The notes below the pieces were generated by a model. That model was not told the DNA's origin. It saw nothing but the letters and a program-made list of their open reading frames with translations, and searched no databases. From contig VBHP01000037.1 of assembly GCA_005881435.1 (NCBI GenBank), positions 1-39,816 of the forward strand: a DNA stretch of 39,816 nt. The letters are read 5' to 3'. Each line of letters starts with the position of its first letter. Position 1 is the stretch's first letter. This document shows positions 1 to 9,643 of the stretch, in pieces. The DNA is from Chloroflexota bacterium. Lineage in GTDB: Bacteria > Chloroflexota > Limnocylindria > P2-11E > CF-107. The position numbers and the translations under genes are program-made.

Positions 1-2
1 AG

Positions 3-221
3 CGGACCGGGTCGACCGTCACCGGTCCGGTGCCGCTGCCGACGCACATCGAGAAGTACACGGTCATCCGCTCGCCTTTCATCGACAAGGATTCGCGCGA
101 GCAGTTCGAAATCCGCACGCACAAGCGGCTCATTGACATCAACGATCCGTCGCAGAAGACGGTCGACGCGCTGATGAAGCTGAACCTTCCAGCCGGCGTC
201 GACATCGAGATCAAGCTGTAG
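3..221 (+). CDS. rpsJ: 30S ribosomal protein S10, 3' part (partial at left edge)
   Basis: S10 (NusE) is a 30S head protein and also a transcription antitermination partner of NusB/NusG. The frame is open from the left edge and ends at the TAG at 219-221. The motif [16 protein letters not shown] is the family hallmark, and the protein ends in the usual EIKL-type terminus. About 72 residues are present, so roughly the first 30 lie outside the window. It heads the S10 operon and is followed 19 nt later by rplC, with a GGAGAGGGGGAGG ribosome-binding tract between them. Confidence 0.97.
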   Translation, partial: RTGSTVTGPVPLPTHIEKYTVIRSPFIDKDSREQFEIRTHKRLIDINDPSQKTVDALMKLNLPAGVDIEIKL

Positions 222-240
222 GTCAGGAGAGGGGGAGGCG

Positions 241-918
241 ATGACGGAAGAGCAGGCGCAGAGCCAGACGCAACAGACCGCATCGACGGACGCCCCCGAG
301 ATCGCGAATCCCTTCCTGCTCGGCCGGAAGGTCGGGATGCTGCAGCACTTCCGTCCCGACGGCACGGTCGTCGGCGCGACGATCATCAGCGCCGAACCGA
401 ACGTCGTGACCTTCGTGCGGACGCGCGAGCGTGACGGCTACACCGCGGTGCAGATCGGGTATGGCGCGATCGCCGAGCGGCGCATGACGAGGCCGGCGCT
501 CGGCCACCTCAAGGGCCTATCGCCGCTGCGCGAGCTGCGCGAGATCCGCCTCGACGACGTGAGCGGTTTCGAGCGGGGTCAGCAGATCGGCGTCGGGCGT
601 TTCGCCGCCGGAGACAAGGTCCACATCACCGGCGTCTCCAAAGGCAAAGGCTTTCAGGGGCCGGTGCACCTGCACCATTTCAAGACCGGTCCGAAGACGC
701 ACGGCTCCGACCACTACAAGCGTCAGGGCTCGGTCGGCGCCGGCACGACACCGGGCCGCGTGCTCAAGGGCATGCGCATGGCGCGCAAGATGGGCGTCGA
801 CCGCGTGACGGTGAAGAACCTCGAGATCCTGCGTTCGGACGCCGATCGCGGCGTGCTCATCGTCAAGGGCGCGATCCCAGGCGCGCGCAACGCCATCGTC
901 TTGGTGAGGAAGGCCTGA
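241..918 (+). CDS. rplC: 50S ribosomal protein L3
   Basis: L3 is an early assembly protein that binds near the 3' end of 23S rRNA and reaches into the peptidyl transferase region. The LLGRKVGM block near residues 27-34 and the later [19 protein letters not shown] block are the L3 signatures. At 225 aa it is slightly long because of an acidic, Gln/Thr-rich N-terminal extension of about 22 residues before the usual start of homology. ATG start with a strong purine-rich RBS; 2 nt separate it from rplD. Confidence 0.97.
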   Translation: MTEEQAQSQTQQTASTDAPEIANPFLLGRKVGMLQHFRPDGTVVGATIISAEPNVVTFVRTRERDGYTAVQIGYGAIAERRMTRPALGHLKGLSPLRELREIRLDDVSGFERGQQIGVGRFAAGDKVHITGVSKGKGFQGPVHLHHFKTGPKTHGSDHYKRQGSVGAGTTPGRVLKGMRMARKMGVDRVTVKNLEILRSDADRGVLIVKGAIPGARNAIVLVRKA

Positions 919-920
919 GG

Positions 921-1565
921 GTGGCGGAGGACCAGAAGCTCAACGCCCCTCTGTTCAGCGCGGCGGGAGAGAAACGCGGCAACGAAGCTTTGCCGGCGTC
1001 GCTCTTCGGCGCGCCGCAGCGCGGCGCTGCGGTGCACCAGGCCGTGGTCGCGGCGCTGGCCAACGCCCGGCAGGGCACGGCGCAGACGCGGAATCGCTCG
1101 CGCGTCTCCGGTGGTGGCGCCAAGCCCTGGCGGCAGAAGGGCACCGGCCGCGCGCGGCAGGGCTCGATCCGCGCGCCGCACTGGCGACACGGGGCGGTCG
1201 TCTTCGGCCCCAACGGTCGCAAGTACGACCAGCGCGCTCCGAAGAAGCTGCGACAGGCGGCACTCGCGGCGGCGCTGTCGGCCGCGGCGGCCGAGGGCCG
1301 CGTCGCCGTGTTGGAAGAGTTGCGTCTCGAGGGCGAGCGTCCGACGACAAAGAGCGCCCGGTCGCTGCTGGACACCATGGGCCTGAAGGCCGACACGGTG
1401 CTGATCGGCAAGGCCCACGATGCCGCGCTGTCGCGGGCGTTCGCGAACCTTCCAAACGTGCATCTGCGCACGACGCGTTCGCTGCGCCTCACCGACGTAC
1501 TCGTCGCCGATCACCTGATCTTCGTGCGCGACGCCATCGCCGCGCTCGAGGAGCTGCGGGGATGA
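921..1565 (+). CDS. rplD: 50S ribosomal protein L4
   Basis: L4 lines the peptide exit tunnel; in Escherichia coli it also autoregulates the S10 operon, though no leader is visible here. The loop [19 protein letters not shown] is the diagnostic tunnel extension. Length 214 aa is normal. The GTG at 921 lies two bases after the rplC stop, and the stop overlaps the rplW start as ATGA. The N-terminus (about 20 residues, Ala/Glu-rich) is variable in this family. Confidence 0.96.
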   Translation: MAEDQKLNAPLFSAAGEKRGNEALPASLFGAPQRGAAVHQAVVAALANARQGTAQTRNRSRVSGGGAKPWRQKGTGRARQGSIRAPHWRHGAVVFGPNGRKYDQRAPKKLRQAALAAALSAAAAEGRVAVLEELRLEGERPTTKSARSLLDTMGLKADTVLIGKAHDAALSRAFANLPNVHLRTTRSLRLTDVLVADHLIFVRDAIAALEELRG

Positions 1566-1846
1566 ACGACGTGTTGGTGCGGCCGGTGATCACGGAGAAG
1601 TCGATGTTGCAGGCGAACGAAGGCCACTACACCTTCGAGGTCGCTCCCGGCGCGAACAAGCATCAGGTGAAAGAGGCCGTCGAGCTCGCCTTCAAGGTGA
1701 ACGTGCTGCAGGTCCGGGTGATGAAGGTCCCCGGCAAGATGCGGCGCGTGGGGCGAAAGATCGGCAAGCGTCCCGATCGCCGCAAGGCCATCGTCCGTCT
1801 CGCCGAGGGACAGAAGATCGAACGCTTCTTCGTGGAGGGCGTCTGA
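1562..1846 (+). CDS. rplW: 50S ribosomal protein L23
   Basis: L23 sits at the tunnel exit and docks trigger factor and SRP. The start [13 protein letters not shown] and the middle segment [17 protein letters not shown] are typical. 94 aa is the standard bacterial length. It overlaps rplD by 4 nt (ATGA) and rplB by one base (TGATG), so translation is probably coupled on both sides. Confidence 0.97.
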   Translation: MNDVLVRPVITEKSMLQANEGHYTFEVAPGANKHQVKEAVELAFKVNVLQVRVMKVPGKMRRVGRKIGKRPDRRKAIVRLAEGQKIERFFVEGV

Positions 1847-2676
1847 TGCCGCTGAAGAAATTCAAGCCCACCTCCGCGGGCATGCGTTTCCGTCAGAGCC
1901 CAGACTTCTCCGGGCTGAGCAAGAAGCGGCCGGAGAAGAGCTTGGTGCAGGCCAAGCGTCGCCAGGCCGGTCGCAACGTGCAGGGCAAGGTCACGACACG
2001 CCACCGCGGCGGCGGCGAGAAGCGGTTCTACCGCGTGATCGACTTCAAGCGCGACAAGGACGGCGTGCCGGCGCGGGTCGCGTCCATCGAGTACGACCCC
2101 AATCGCTCGGCGCGTATCGCTCTGCTGTCGTATCGCGACGGCGAGAAGCGCTACATCCTCGCGCCCGATGGCCTCAAGCCCGGCGACACGTTGGTGTCCG
2201 GACCGGAGGCCGAGCCCCGCGCCGGCAACTGCCTGCCATTGGAGAACATTCCCGTGGGCACGCAGATCCACGGCGTCGAGCTCGAGCCCGGGCGCGGCGC
2301 GCAGATGGTGCGATCCGCGGGCGGCGTGGCGCAGCTGCTGGCGAAAGAGGGCGAGTACGCGCAGATCCGCCTGCCGTCGGGCCAGATCCGTATCGTGCAT
2401 GTGCGCTGTCGCGCCACCGTCGGACAGGTCGGCAATCTCGAACACGAGAACCGCAAGATCGGCGGCGCCGGTCACCGGCGCCGGATGGGCTGGCGGCCCG
2501 CGGTGCGCGGCGTGGCGATGACTCCGCGCGACCACCCGCACGGCGGCGGCGAGGCGCGCAGCCCCATCGGCATGTCCAGCCCCAAGACGCGCTGGGGCAA
2601 GCCGGCCATGGGCAAGAAGACGCGCCGGAACCGCAAGACCGATCGATTCGTGATCCGCCCGGCGAAGAAGAGGTAG
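1846..2676 (+). CDS. rplB: 50S ribosomal protein L2
   Basis: L2 is needed for subunit association and peptidyl transferase activity. The RNA-binding block [19 protein letters not shown] lies near residues 42-60. The C-terminal [14 protein letters not shown] block (about 229-242) carries the conserved histidines. 276 aa matches the family. The segment before DHPHGGG reads MTPR rather than the common MNPV, a mild variation. The start overlaps the rplW stop by one base. Confidence 0.97.
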   Translation: MPLKKFKPTSAGMRFRQSPDFSGLSKKRPEKSLVQAKRRQAGRNVQGKVTTRHRGGGEKRFYRVIDFKRDKDGVPARVASIEYDPNRSARIALLSYRDGEKRYILAPDGLKPGDTLVSGPEAEPRAGNCLPLENIPVGTQIHGVELEPGRGAQMVRSAGGVAQLLAKEGEYAQIRLPSGQIRIVHVRCRATVGQVGNLEHENRKIGGAGHRRRMGWRPAVRGVAMTPRDHPHGGGEARSPIGMSSPKTRWGKPAMGKKTRRNRKTDRFVIRPAKKR

Positions 2677-2678
2677 GT

Positions 2679-3032
2679 ATGTCGAGGTCGTTGAAGAAGG
2701 GCCCGTTCGTGTCGGCGCCGCTGCGCGAGAAGATCGTGGCCATGAACGCACGGCGCGAGCGCAAGCCGATCAAGACTTGGTCGCGGGCGTCGATGGTGAT
2801 CCCGGAGATGATCGGACACACCATCGCCGTGCACGACGGCAGGCGTCACATCCCGGTCTACATCACCGAGAACATGGTCGGACACCGTCTTGGTGAGTTC
2901 GCCGCGACGCGTCAGTTCCGCGGTCATAGCCGCGCCGTCGCGGTGGAGAAGGCCACGACGGTCACCCCGACCGCGGCACCGGCCGCGGGCGGATCCACCG
3001 TCCCCACCGGGCGGACGGGGGCGGGGGCCTGA
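2679..3032 (+). CDS. rpsS: 30S ribosomal protein S19, C-terminally extended
   Basis: S19 forms a head complex with S13. The start [15 protein letters not shown] and the run [21 protein letters not shown] are unmistakable. The family is normally about 93 aa; this protein has 117 because of a Thr/Pro/Ala/Gly-rich tail after about residue 92. The stop overlaps the rplV start (TGATG). Confidence 0.96.
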   Translation: MSRSLKKGPFVSAPLREKIVAMNARRERKPIKTWSRASMVIPEMIGHTIAVHDGRRHIPVYITENMVGHRLGEFAATRQFRGHSRAVAVEKATTVTPTAAPAAGGSTVPTGRTGAGA

Positions 3033-3505
3033 TGGAGGTACGCGCCGTCGCGAAGTGGCTGCGACTCTCGCCGCGCAAAGCACGCCTGGTCGCGGAGCTC
3101 ATTCGCGGGCGCTCCGCCGAGGATGCGCTCGCGGTTCTGGCCAACGCCGAAAAGGCCGCCGCGGTGCCGGTGGGGAAGGCGCTGCGGAGCGCCATCGCCA
3201 ACGCCGAGAACGACCCGCGCAATCAGATGACGCTGGAGAATCTGTACGTCAAGGACGTCCGCGCCGACGAAGGTCCACGACGCAAGGCCATCTGGATGCG
3301 CGGTCGGGGGCGCCGCGACATCAAGGTGCATCGCATGACGCACATCACGGTCATCGTCGACGAGCGCGAGGTCGCTCGACCGCGCACCGCGGCGCGGCGT
3401 CGCACCGCCACCGCGCCACGCGCCCCGCGGCAACGGCCTGCCGCGCCCGCGCCGCAGCCTGCTGCCGCGCCCGCCGAAACGGCGGAGAAAGAGGAGACGA
3501 GCTAA
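3032..3505 (+). CDS. rplV: 50S ribosomal protein L22, C-terminally extended
   Basis: L22 forms part of the exit-tunnel constriction with L4. The N-terminus EVRAVAKWLRLSPRKARLVA and the loop GRGRRDIKVHRMTHITVIV are diagnostic. The core ends near residue 112; a further 45 or so residues are rich in Arg, Ala and Pro and end in an acidic stretch. The total of 157 aa compares with about 110 normally. The stop overlaps the rpsC ATG as TAATG. Confidence 0.95.
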   Translation: MEVRAVAKWLRLSPRKARLVAELIRGRSAEDALAVLANAEKAAAVPVGKALRSAIANAENDPRNQMTLENLYVKDVRADEGPRRKAIWMRGRGRRDIKVHRMTHITVIVDEREVARPRTAARRRTATAPRAPRQRPAAPAPQPAAAPAETAEKEETS

Positions 3506-4173
3506 TGGGTCATAAGGTGCATCCGCTCGGCTTCCGGCTCGGGACCTCGAAGACCTGGGCCGCGAAGTGGTATGCGGACCGCGAGTACGCCAACCTGGTC
3601 AAGGAAGATGCCGAGCTGCGCCGCTCGATCAAGGAGCGGTTCCGCGACGCCGGCGTCGCCAAGATCGAGATCGAGCGGTCGGTGAACCAGGTCACGGTCA
3701 CGATCCACACCGCCAAGCCCGGGGTCGTGATCGGCAAGGGCGGCTCGAAAGTCGAGGAGCTCCGACAGACCCTCGGCAAGCGCACCGGCAAGACGGTCAA
3801 GGTCAACATCGTCGAGATCCGGATGCCCGAGATCGACGCGCAGCTCATCGCCGACTCCATCGCCCAGCAGCTGGAGAAGCGCGTCTCTTTCCGCAAGGTG
3901 CTGAAGCAGGCCGTGACGCGCGCGATGAAGAGCGGCGCCAAAGGCGTTCGGGTCGCCGTGGCCGGCCGCCTTGGCGGCGCCGAGATGGCGCGCCGCGAGT
4001 GGGAGCGAGAAGGCCGCGTTCCGCTGCACACGCTTCGAGCCGACATCGAGTTCGGCCGCTCGACGGCGGTGACGACGTTCGGCACGATCGGCGTGAAGGC
4101 GTGGATCTATCGCGGCGACATCATTCCCGAGCGCGGCGAAGCGCCGGCGCAACCGGCGGGGAGAACGGCCTGA
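3505..4173 (+). CDS. rpsC: 30S ribosomal protein S3
   Basis: S3 lines the mRNA entry channel and contributes to mRNA helicase activity. It starts [12 protein letters not shown]. The KH domain loop is [14 protein letters not shown] (GKGG near residues 77-80), and the C-terminal domain includes [13 protein letters not shown]. At 222 aa it has normal length. I chose the ATG overlapping the rplV stop; the frame is open further upstream but that part is unlike S3. It overlaps rplP by one base. Confidence 0.96.
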   Translation: MGHKVHPLGFRLGTSKTWAAKWYADREYANLVKEDAELRRSIKERFRDAGVAKIEIERSVNQVTVTIHTAKPGVVIGKGGSKVEELRQTLGKRTGKTVKVNIVEIRMPEIDAQLIADSIAQQLEKRVSFRKVLKQAVTRAMKSGAKGVRVAVAGRLGGAEMARREWEREGRVPLHTLRADIEFGRSTAVTTFGTIGVKAWIYRGDIIPERGEAPAQPAGRTA

Positions 4174-4616
4174 TGTTGATGCCGAAGCGGGTCAAGCATC
4201 GCAAGATGCAGCGCGGCCGCATGCGGGGCACGGCGTGGACCGGCTCGACGCTCGTCTTCGGCGAATTCGGACTGCAGGCCATGGAGCCGCACTACATCAC
4301 CAGCCGACAGATCGAGGCCGCGCGGCAGGCGATGGTCCACTACCTCAAGCGCGGCGGGAAACTGTGGATCCGCGTCTTCCCGGACAAGCCGATCACGAAG
4401 AAGCCGGCGGAGACCCGAATGGGATCGGGCAAGGGCGCCCCCGATCACTGGGTCGTCGTCGCCAAGCCGGGCCGGATGCTCTTCGAGCTGGGCGGCATTC
4501 CCGCCGATCAGGCCAAAGAGGCACTGCGACTGGCGTCGCACAAGCTCCCGATCCGGACGAAGTACATCGAAAAGGAGGCGAGCGATGCGGACCGCGGAAC
4601 TGCGCCGGTTGAATGA
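4173..4616 (+). CDS. rplP: 50S ribosomal protein L16
   Basis: L16 helps position tRNA in the A site and matures the 50S particle. [19 protein letters not shown] is the canonical N-terminus, and [18 protein letters not shown] is the conserved core. The ATG overlaps the rpsC stop (TGATG), giving 147 aa. Its last 32 bases overlap rpmC, whose RBS (aaaggaggcg) lies inside rplP. The final 10 or so residues after KYIEKE are non-conserved and imposed by this overlap. Confidence 0.95.
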   Translation: MLMPKRVKHRKMQRGRMRGTAWTGSTLVFGEFGLQAMEPHYITSRQIEAARQAMVHYLKRGGKLWIRVFPDKPITKKPAETRMGSGKGAPDHWVVVAKPGRMLFELGGIPADQAKEALRLASHKLPIRTKYIEKEASDADRGTAPVE

Positions 4617-4797
4617 CGGCGAGCTGGCGACGGAGCTGAACACGTCTCGGGAAGAGCTGTTCAATCTCCGGTTCCAGCTGTCGACCCGGCAATTGAAGGA
4701 TTACCGCGCGATCGAGCGCGCCCGTCGAAAGGTCGCTCGCATCCTGACGTTGCAGCACGAACGTTCGCTCGCGCCGGAGGCTGAGCGTGCCGGCTAA
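4585..4797 (+). CDS. rpmC: 50S ribosomal protein L29
   Basis: L29 is a small two-helix protein beside the tunnel exit. [15 protein letters not shown] followed by RKVARILTL is the family motif. 70 aa is normal. It starts inside the 3' end of rplP and ends inside the start of rpsQ (11 nt overlap), so all three are probably translationally coupled. Confidence 0.95.
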   Translation: MRTAELRRLNDGELATELNTSREELFNLRFQLSTRQLKDYRAIERARRKVARILTLQHERSLAPEAERAG

Positions 4798-5335
4798 GAA
4801 GACCGCGCCGAAGACCACGCGCACTACGCGCACCGCCGCGGCGAAGGCTGCGACGCCGCGGGCGAAGCCGGCCGCGCCGGCCAAGGTGCGCGCGGCGCGA
4901 GCCGCGAAGGCGGCGGCCGCGGCCAAGCCGTCGGGGCGACCGCAGCAGCGGACCCGTCGCAAGAGCCTCATCGGCAACGTCATCGCCGACCGCACACCGA
5001 AGACCGTCATCGTCGAGGTGATGCGCCAGCGGTCCCATCCGCTTTACGGAAAGGTCATCCGGTTGCGGGAGCGTTACCCGACGCACGATCCGAACGAGGA
5101 CGCGCGACTCGGCGACCTCGTGCGCATCGAAGAGGGCCGGCCGTTCAGCGCCACGAAGCGGTTCCGCGTGGCCGAGATCCTCTCCCGTGCCGGTGAGGCC
5201 GGCGCCGCTGCGACGCAGGTCGCGACCGCCGCGTCCGCGCTGGAGGAGCTCGAAGGCGTGACCGCCGTACTGCCGACGAAGAAAGACGAAGAAGCCGACG
5301 AGGCCGAGGAAGGGCAGGACGAGGGACGTTCGTGA
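4787..5335 (+). CDS. rpsQ: 30S ribosomal protein S17 with long N- and C-terminal extensions
   Basis: S17 is a primary 16S-binding OB-fold protein. The core (about residues 57-135) contains [35 protein letters not shown] and [18 protein letters not shown]. The usual length is about 85 aa; this one has 182. About 55 N-terminal residues are Ala/Lys/Pro-rich and histone-H1-like, and about 45 C-terminal residues end in an acidic tail. The start is a GTG overlapping the rpmC end. The extensions are in frame and free of stops, so they look real. Confidence 0.93.
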   Translation: MPAKKTAPKTTRTTRTAAAKAATPRAKPAAPAKVRAARAAKAAAAAKPSGRPQQRTRRKSLIGNVIADRTPKTVIVEVMRQRSHPLYGKVIRLRERYPTHDPNEDARLGDLVRIEEGRPFSATKRFRVAEILSRAGEAGAAATQVATAASALEELEGVTAVLPTKKDEEADEAEEGQDEGRS

Positions 5336-5700
5336 TCCGTCCGTACACTCGATTGAAGGTCGCCGACAACACCGGCGCGCGCGAGATCTCCGTGATCCGC
5401 GTGCTCGGCTCGTCCGCGAAGGCCGAGGCCTTCATCGGCGACGTCGTCATCGCCACGGTGAAGCAGGCCATCCCCACCGGACAGGCGAAGAAAGGTGAGG
5501 TCGTGCGCGCCGTGATCGTCCGTCAGACCAAGGAGCTGCCGCGTCCAGATGGCTCGAGCATCCGCTTCGACGAGAACGCCGCGGTGCTGCTGACGCCGCA
5601 GAACCAGCCGCGTGGCACGCGCATCTTCGGACCGGTGGCGCGCGAGCTCCGCGATCGCAACTTCATGAAGATCGTTTCGCTCGCGCCGGAGGTGTTGTAG
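5332..5700 (+). CDS. rplN: 50S ribosomal protein L14
   Basis: L14 lies at the subunit interface. [31 protein letters not shown] and [14 protein letters not shown] are the expected blocks, and 122 aa is exactly typical. The GTG start overlaps the rpsQ stop by 4 nt (GTGA). The stop TAG shares its last base with the GTG of rplX. Confidence 0.97.
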   Translation: MIRPYTRLKVADNTGAREISVIRVLGSSAKAEAFIGDVVIATVKQAIPTGQAKKGEVVRAVIVRQTKELPRPDGSSIRFDENAAVLLTPQNQPRGTRIFGPVARELRDRNFMKIVSLAPEVL

Positions 5701-6035
5701 TGGCGATGCTCGAGATCCGCAAAGGCGATGAAGTCCTGGTGATCGCCGGCAAGGACCGTGGCAAGCAGGGTCGCGTGACCGAGGTCCGCCCGGTCCAGCG
5801 GCGCGTGGTCATCGAGGGCGTGAACATGGCGAAGCGTCACCGCAAGGGCAACCCCTCCAAGCGCGAGCAGGCCGGCATCATCGATCTGGCGCTGCCGATG
5901 GATGTGTCGAAGGTCATGGTGCTGTGCCCGCACTGCCACAAACCGACGCGGATCGCGCACCGCATCGAAGGCGATGTGAAGGAACGCGTGTGCAAGCACT
6001 GCGGCGAGGCGATCGTCGTGGCAGACAAGGAGTAG
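5700..6035 (+). CDS. rplX: 50S ribosomal protein L24 with CxxC zinc-ribbon-like segment
   Basis: L24 initiates 50S assembly. The KOW motif lies near residues 7-30 ([17 protein letters not shown]), followed by GVNMAKRH. The C-terminal part carries CPHC and CKHC pairs about 30 residues apart, consistent with a zinc-ribbon; a first CP(N/H)C pair is common in bacterial L24. 111 aa. The GTG start is inside the rplN stop (TAGTG). Confidence 0.95.
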   Translation: MAMLEIRKGDEVLVIAGKDRGKQGRVTEVRPVQRRVVIEGVNMAKRHRKGNPSKREQAGIIDLALPMDVSKVMVLCPHCHKPTRIAHRIEGDVKERVCKHCGEAIVVADKE

Positions 6036-6037
6036 GC

Positions 6038-6817
6038 GTGGCCGACGAGCAGAAACCGCAACCAAAGAAGGAGCGCGAGCCGAAGGGCCCGCGTCCGGAG
6101 GGCGCGAAGCCCGAAGGCACCAAGTCTGAGGGCCAGCGTCCGCGCTCCGCGCAAGCGGGCGCCTCGCCCCAGGGCCAGAAGCCGCAAGCGCAGAAGCCGC
6201 AGGGCGGCGGCGCAAAGGGCGGGCAGAAGGCCGCGCCGGCACGCGACGACGAGCCGCAGGTACCGGTGACCGTGGCGAATCTGAAGGATCGCTACGAGCG
6301 AGAGATCAAGCCGCAACTGCGGGGAGAGTTCAGCTACGGGAACGTGATGCAGGTGCCGCGAATGGAGAAGGTCATCCTCAACATCGGACTGGGCGAGGCC
6401 ATCTCGAATCCGAAGGCGATGGATGCGGCGGCCGGCGATCTGGCCACGATCACCGGCCAGCGCGCTGTGGTGACGCGTTCGCGAAAGGCCATCTCGAACT
6501 TCCGCCTGCGCAAGGGCATGCCGATCGGGCTGAAGGTCACGCTGCGCGGCTACCGCATGTGGCATTTCCTGGAGAAGCTGCTCACCACGGCGTTGCCGAG
6601 GATCCGCGACTTCCAGGGCGTGCCGGACCGATCGTTCGACGGCCGTGGCAACTACTCGCTCGGCCTTCGCGAGCAGCTGGTGTTTCCGGAAATCGAGTAC
6701 GACAAGATCGACCGTTTGCGGGGCATGGAGATCACCCTGGTGACCACCGCGCGGACCGATGAGGAGGGACGCCGTCTGTTGCAACTTCTGGGCATGCCGT
6801 TCAGGCGGTCGGCGTAA
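6038..6817 (+). CDS. rplE: 50S ribosomal protein L5 with ~80-residue disordered N-terminus
   Basis: L5 binds 5S rRNA and contacts P-site tRNA. The core begins near residue 80 with [14 protein letters not shown] and includes [16 protein letters not shown] and the [17 protein letters not shown] block. The family is about 180 aa; this one is 259 because of a Pro/Lys/Gly/Gln-rich N-terminus with repeated short KPxG- and QKPQ-type elements. The GTG at 6038 directly follows the rplX stop; the frame upstream runs over rplX and is not L5-like. The stop overlaps rpsZ (TAATG). Confidence 0.93.
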   Translation: MADEQKPQPKKEREPKGPRPEGAKPEGTKSEGQRPRSAQAGASPQGQKPQAQKPQGGGAKGGQKAAPARDDEPQVPVTVANLKDRYEREIKPQLRGEFSYGNVMQVPRMEKVILNIGLGEAISNPKAMDAAAGDLATITGQRAVVTRSRKAISNFRLRKGMPIGLKVTLRGYRMWHFLEKLLTTALPRIRDFQGVPDRSFDGRGNYSLGLREQLVFPEIEYDKIDRLRGMEITLVTTARTDEEGRRLLQLLGMPFRRSA

Positions 6818-7002
6818 TGGCGAAGAAGTCGAACATCTTGAAGTCGCTGGCGAAGCCCAAGTTCAAGGTGCAGGCGCACAACCGCTGTCGCATCTGCGGC
6901 CGTTCCCGGGCGTACATGCGGAAGTTCGGGCTGTGCCGGATCTGTTTCCGCGAGCGAGCCCTGCAGGGAGAGCTTCCCGGCGTGACGAAGTCGAGCTGGT
7001 AG
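6817..7002 (+). CDS. rpsZ: 30S ribosomal protein S14, zinc-binding type
   Basis: This 61-aa protein is the short C+ form of S14, with CRIC and CRIC pairs for Zn2+ near residues 24-27 and 40-43, ending [11 protein letters not shown]. The long zinc-free paralogue would be about 90-100 aa. It is often named rpsN type Z. The ATG overlaps the rplE stop. Confidence 0.97.
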   Translation: MAKKSNILKSLAKPKFKVQAHNRCRICGRSRAYMRKFGLCRICFRERALQGELPGVTKSSW

Positions 7003-7009
7003 GTAGTAG

Positions 7010-7537
7010 ATGGAAGAACGCACCGAACGAGTGGAACGAATCGAACGGCCGGCGGCACCCCCGCCGGTGACTCCGCCGCAGGCCGATCGGCCGCCGCGGC
7101 CTCGCTCCGCCCCGCCGCCACAGAAAAAGGCGCGCCGCCGGGGTGTTGTCGTCGCGGACCCGATAGCCGACCTGCTCACGCGGTTGCGCAACGGCGCGCG
7201 CGCTCGACACGACACCGTGGCGGTGGCGCCGTCGAGCAAGCTCAAGATCGAAGTCGCCAAGATCCTCAAGGCTGAGGGGTTCATCCAGGGCTATGAGGTC
7301 CAGGGCGGGACGCTCACCTGCCGGCTGCGGTACGTCGGCGGCGCCAGGATCTCGGCCTTCTCCGACGCGCAGCGGATCTCGCGCCCGGGCCGGCGCACGT
7401 ACGCCGGCCGGCACGACCTGCCGCTGGTCCGTCGCGGCCTCGGCGTCACCATCGTCTCCACCTCGCAGGGCCTGATGACCGGGTCCGAAGCAACGAAGAA
7501 GGGTCTCGGCGGCGAGCTGCTGTGTTCGGTGTGGTGA
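7010..7537 (+). CDS. rpsH: 30S ribosomal protein S8 with N-terminal extension
   Basis: S8 organises the central domain of 16S rRNA. The core starts near residue 49 ([14 protein letters not shown]) and ends GGELLCSVW as usual. Family length is about 130 aa; here 175 because of about 46 N-terminal residues rich in Pro, Arg and Glu. The ATG at 7010 follows a GGTAGGTAG-type tract. An internal GTG immediately before ADPIADL would give a standard-length S8, so the extension may not always be translated. Confidence 0.93.
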   Translation: MEERTERVERIERPAAPPPVTPPQADRPPRPRSAPPPQKKARRRGVVVADPIADLLTRLRNGARARHDTVAVAPSSKLKIEVAKILKAEGFIQGYEVQGGTLTCRLRYVGGARISAFSDAQRISRPGRRTYAGRHDLPLVRRGLGVTIVSTSQGLMTGSEATKKGLGGELLCSVW

Positions 7538-7538
7538 G

Positions 7539-8411
7539 ATGAGTCGCATCGGCCGACTTCCCGTGGTCATTCCGAGCGGTGTGAACGTGGACGTGGAGGG
7601 GAACACCGTCAAGGTCAAGGGCCCGAAGGGCGAGCTCAGCCGCACCTTGCACCCCCGCATCAGCGTCGGCCGCGAGGATGGGAAGATCGTGGTCAACCGG
7701 CAGAGCGAGGAGAAGTTCGACAAGGCCCTGCATGGCCTGTCGCGAACGCTGGTGAACAACATGGTCGTCGGCGTGACCAAGGGTTTCGAACGGGCGCTCG
7801 AGATCAACGGCACCGGCTATCGCGCGCAGCTCCAGGGCAAGAAGCTGCAGCTGACGCTCGGCTACTCGCACCCGGTCGAGGTCGACCCGCCGGCGGGCAT
7901 CGCTTTCGTGCTCGACACGCCGCAGCGGCTGCGCGTCACCGGTATCGACAAAGAGGCCGTCGGCGAAGTGGCCGCCAAGATCCGTTCGCTGCGCATCCCC
8001 GATCCCTACAAGGCGAAGGGCATCAAGTACGCCGAGGAGATCATCCGCCGAAAGGCGGGCAAGGCCGGAAAGGTGGGTGCGGCGAAGGCACGACACACGC
8101 GGCGGAGTTGCGCCGGGCGCGCCTGGCGCGGCATGAGCGTATCCGCGAGCGACTGCGAGGCAGCGCGGCGCGCCCGCGGCTGTCGGTCTTCCGATCGCTC
8201 AGCCACATCCACGCCCAGCTCATCGATGACGACAGTGGACGTACGCTGGCGGCGGCTTCGAGCCTCGAACTCAAGGCGGAGAAGGCCCAAAAGACCAAGA
8301 AGAGCGAGCTCGCGGCTAGGGTTGGCGAGCTCATCGCGCGGCGTGCCAAAGAGAAGGGCCTCGAGAGCGTCGTGTTCGACCGTGGCGGCTCGCTGTACCA
8401 CGGTCGCGTGA
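7539..8411 (+). CDS. rplF: 50S ribosomal protein L6; expected stop missing, frame runs over rplR
   Basis: L6 binds near the GTPase-associated centre. [15 protein letters not shown], the [11 protein letters not shown] block and the C-terminal [19 protein letters not shown] are clear. A normal L6 would end around 180-185 aa, but this frame stays open to TGA at 8409-8411 (290 aa) and its last 105 or so residues are Arg/Ser/Ala-rich shadow translation of rplR. At 8090-8093 the sequence is ACGA; if it were ATGA, L6 would stop at 8093 with 184 aa and L18 would start at 8090. I infer a T-to-C change at 8091, either a sequencing/assembly error or a real mutation. The functional L6 portion is 7539 to about 8090. 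Confidence 0.9.
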   Translation: MSRIGRLPVVIPSGVNVDVEGNTVKVKGPKGELSRTLHPRISVGREDGKIVVNRQSEEKFDKALHGLSRTLVNNMVVGVTKGFERALEINGTGYRAQLQGKKLQLTLGYSHPVEVDPPAGIAFVLDTPQRLRVTGIDKEAVGEVAAKIRSLRIPDPYKAKGIKYAEEIIRRKAGKAGKVGAAKARHTRRSCAGRAWRGMSVSASDCEAARRARGCRSSDRSATSTPSSSMTTVDVRWRRLRASNSRRRRPKRPRRASSRLGLASSSRGVPKRRASRASCSTVAARCTTVA

Positions 8412-8455
8412 AGGCCTTCGCCGACGGCGCGCGCAAAGCCGGACTCAAGTTCTAG
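8108..8455 (+). CDS. rplR: 50S ribosomal protein L18 (start codon uncertain)
   Basis: L18 binds 5S rRNA with L5. [20 protein letters not shown] and [28 protein letters not shown] are diagnostic. The first standard start in frame is TTG at 8108 (115 aa), but it has no well-spaced Shine-Dalgarno. The natural start was probably codon 8090-8092, which reads ACG here and would give 121 aa beginning [19 protein letters not shown], the typical L18 N-terminus. This is the same base that removes the rplF stop. Confidence 0.9.
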   Translation: MRRARLARHERIRERLRGSAARPRLSVFRSLSHIHAQLIDDDSGRTLAAASSLELKAEKAQKTKKSELAARVGELIARRAKEKGLESVVFDRGGSLYHGRVKAFADGARKAGLKF

Positions 8456-8477
8456 GCGAAAACGAGGGAGAAAAGAA

Positions 8478-9002
8478 TTGCCGAGGATCGACGCGAACAA
8501 GCTGGAGCTCACCGAGCGCGTGGTGCAGATCAACCGCGTCGCGAAGGTTGTAAAGGGTGGTCGCCGCTTCAGCTTCTCCGCGGTGGTGGTCGTCGGTGAT
8601 GGCAGAGGTCACGTCGGGGCGGGCCTGGGCAAGGCCGACGAGGTCCCCGACGCGATCAAGAAGGGCGTCGAGGACGCGAAAAAGCATGTCATGCGCATCC
8701 CGCTCCTCGATCGCACCATCCCGCACGAGATCTCGTCCGATTTCGGCGCGGCCAAAGTGCTGCTCCGACCGGCGTCGCCGGGCACCGGCGTCATCGCCGG
8801 CGGCTCGGTCCGCGCGGTCGTCGAGTCCGCCGGCATCCGCGATGTGCTGACCAAGTCGCTCGGCAGCTCGAACCCGATCAACGTGGTCATGGCGACGATG
8901 CGCGCGCTCGAGTCGCTCCGTTCCGCCGAGGACGTCGCGACCACCCGCGGCGTGGCGGTGCGCGGCGCGACCCCACGGGAAGAAACACCTGTCCGTGCCT
9001 AA
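8478..9002 (+). CDS. rpsE: 30S ribosomal protein S5
   Basis: S5 is a decoding-fidelity and mRNA-entry protein. It contains [20 protein letters not shown] and the glycine-rich [19 protein letters not shown] loop, followed by [30 protein letters not shown]. 174 aa is normal. The start is TTG, preceded by GAGGGAGAAAAGA, and the TTG directly precedes the conserved [15 protein letters not shown]. The last 8 bases overlap rpmD. Confidence 0.95.
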   Translation: MPRIDANKLELTERVVQINRVAKVVKGGRRFSFSAVVVVGDGRGHVGAGLGKADEVPDAIKKGVEDAKKHVMRIPLLDRTIPHEISSDFGAAKVLLRPASPGTGVIAGGSVRAVVESAGIRDVLTKSLGSSNPINVVMATMRALESLRSAEDVATTRGVAVRGATPREETPVRA

Positions 9003-9189
9003 CACGATCGGGGTCCGCCTGGTGCGAAGCATGATCGGCGAGAAGCAGGAGGCCCGCGCGACCCTGCGCGCGCTCGGGCTGCGGCGGCTCAATCAGCGTG
9101 TCGAGCGCCCGGATACGCCGTCCCTGCGGGGCATGCTCGCGCGCGTCGCACACCTCGTCGAAGTCGAGGACGCTCATGCGGCTGCATGA
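8995..9189 (+). CDS. rpmD: 50S ribosomal protein L30
   Basis: A small 50S protein of 64 aa. [30 protein letters not shown] and the distal [17 protein letters not shown] are typical of bacterial L30. GTG start inside the 3' end of rpsE. The stop lies 14 nt inside rplO. Confidence 0.95.
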   Translation: MPNTIGVRLVRSMIGEKQEARATLRALGLRRLNQRVERPDTPSLRGMLARVAHLVEVEDAHAAA

Positions 9190-9643
9190 GCTGCGCCCGC
9201 CGGAAGGCGCGCGCCACCGCCGGCGCCGCCTCGGTCGGGGCATCTCCGCCGGCCAAGGCAAGACCGCGGGTCGAGGTACCAAGGGTCAGCTGGCGCGATC
9301 CGGTCCCAGTCTGCCGGGCTGGTTCGAAGGCGGCCAGACCCCGGTGCACATGCGCGTCCCGAAGCTGCGGGGCTTCAAGAACCGCTTCCGGGTGGCGTTC
9401 ACCCCAATCAACGTGGGCCGGCTCTCGGCCGCCGCGGATGATGGCGTGGTGACGCCCGAGATCCTGGTGCGAAAGGGCTTCATCCCCGACGGCTCGCGGG
9501 TGAAGGTGCTCGGCGACGGCCCGGTCACGGGGGCCCTGCGTGTGAGCGCGCACGCCGTGTCGGCGAGCGCGAAACAGAAGATCGAAGCTGTCGGCGGGAA
9601 CGTCACGTTGATCGGCGCGGAGGGCGAGAAGGCGTCGCAGTGA
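9176..9643 (+). CDS. rplO: 50S ribosomal protein L15
   Basis: L15 is a late-assembly 50S protein. [22 protein letters not shown] and the glycine-rich QGKTAGRGTKGQLARSG segment mark the start, so the ATG at 9176 is preferred over further upstream in-frame codons. 155 aa. It overlaps rpmD by 14 nt, and its stop overlaps the secY GTG (GTGA). Confidence 0.95.
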   Translation: MRLHELRPPEGARHRRRRLGRGISAGQGKTAGRGTKGQLARSGPSLPGWFEGGQTPVHMRVPKLRGFKNRFRVAFTPINVGRLSAAADDGVVTPEILVRKGFIPDGSRVKVLGDGPVTGALRVSAHAVSASAKQKIEAVGGNVTLIGAEGEKASQ

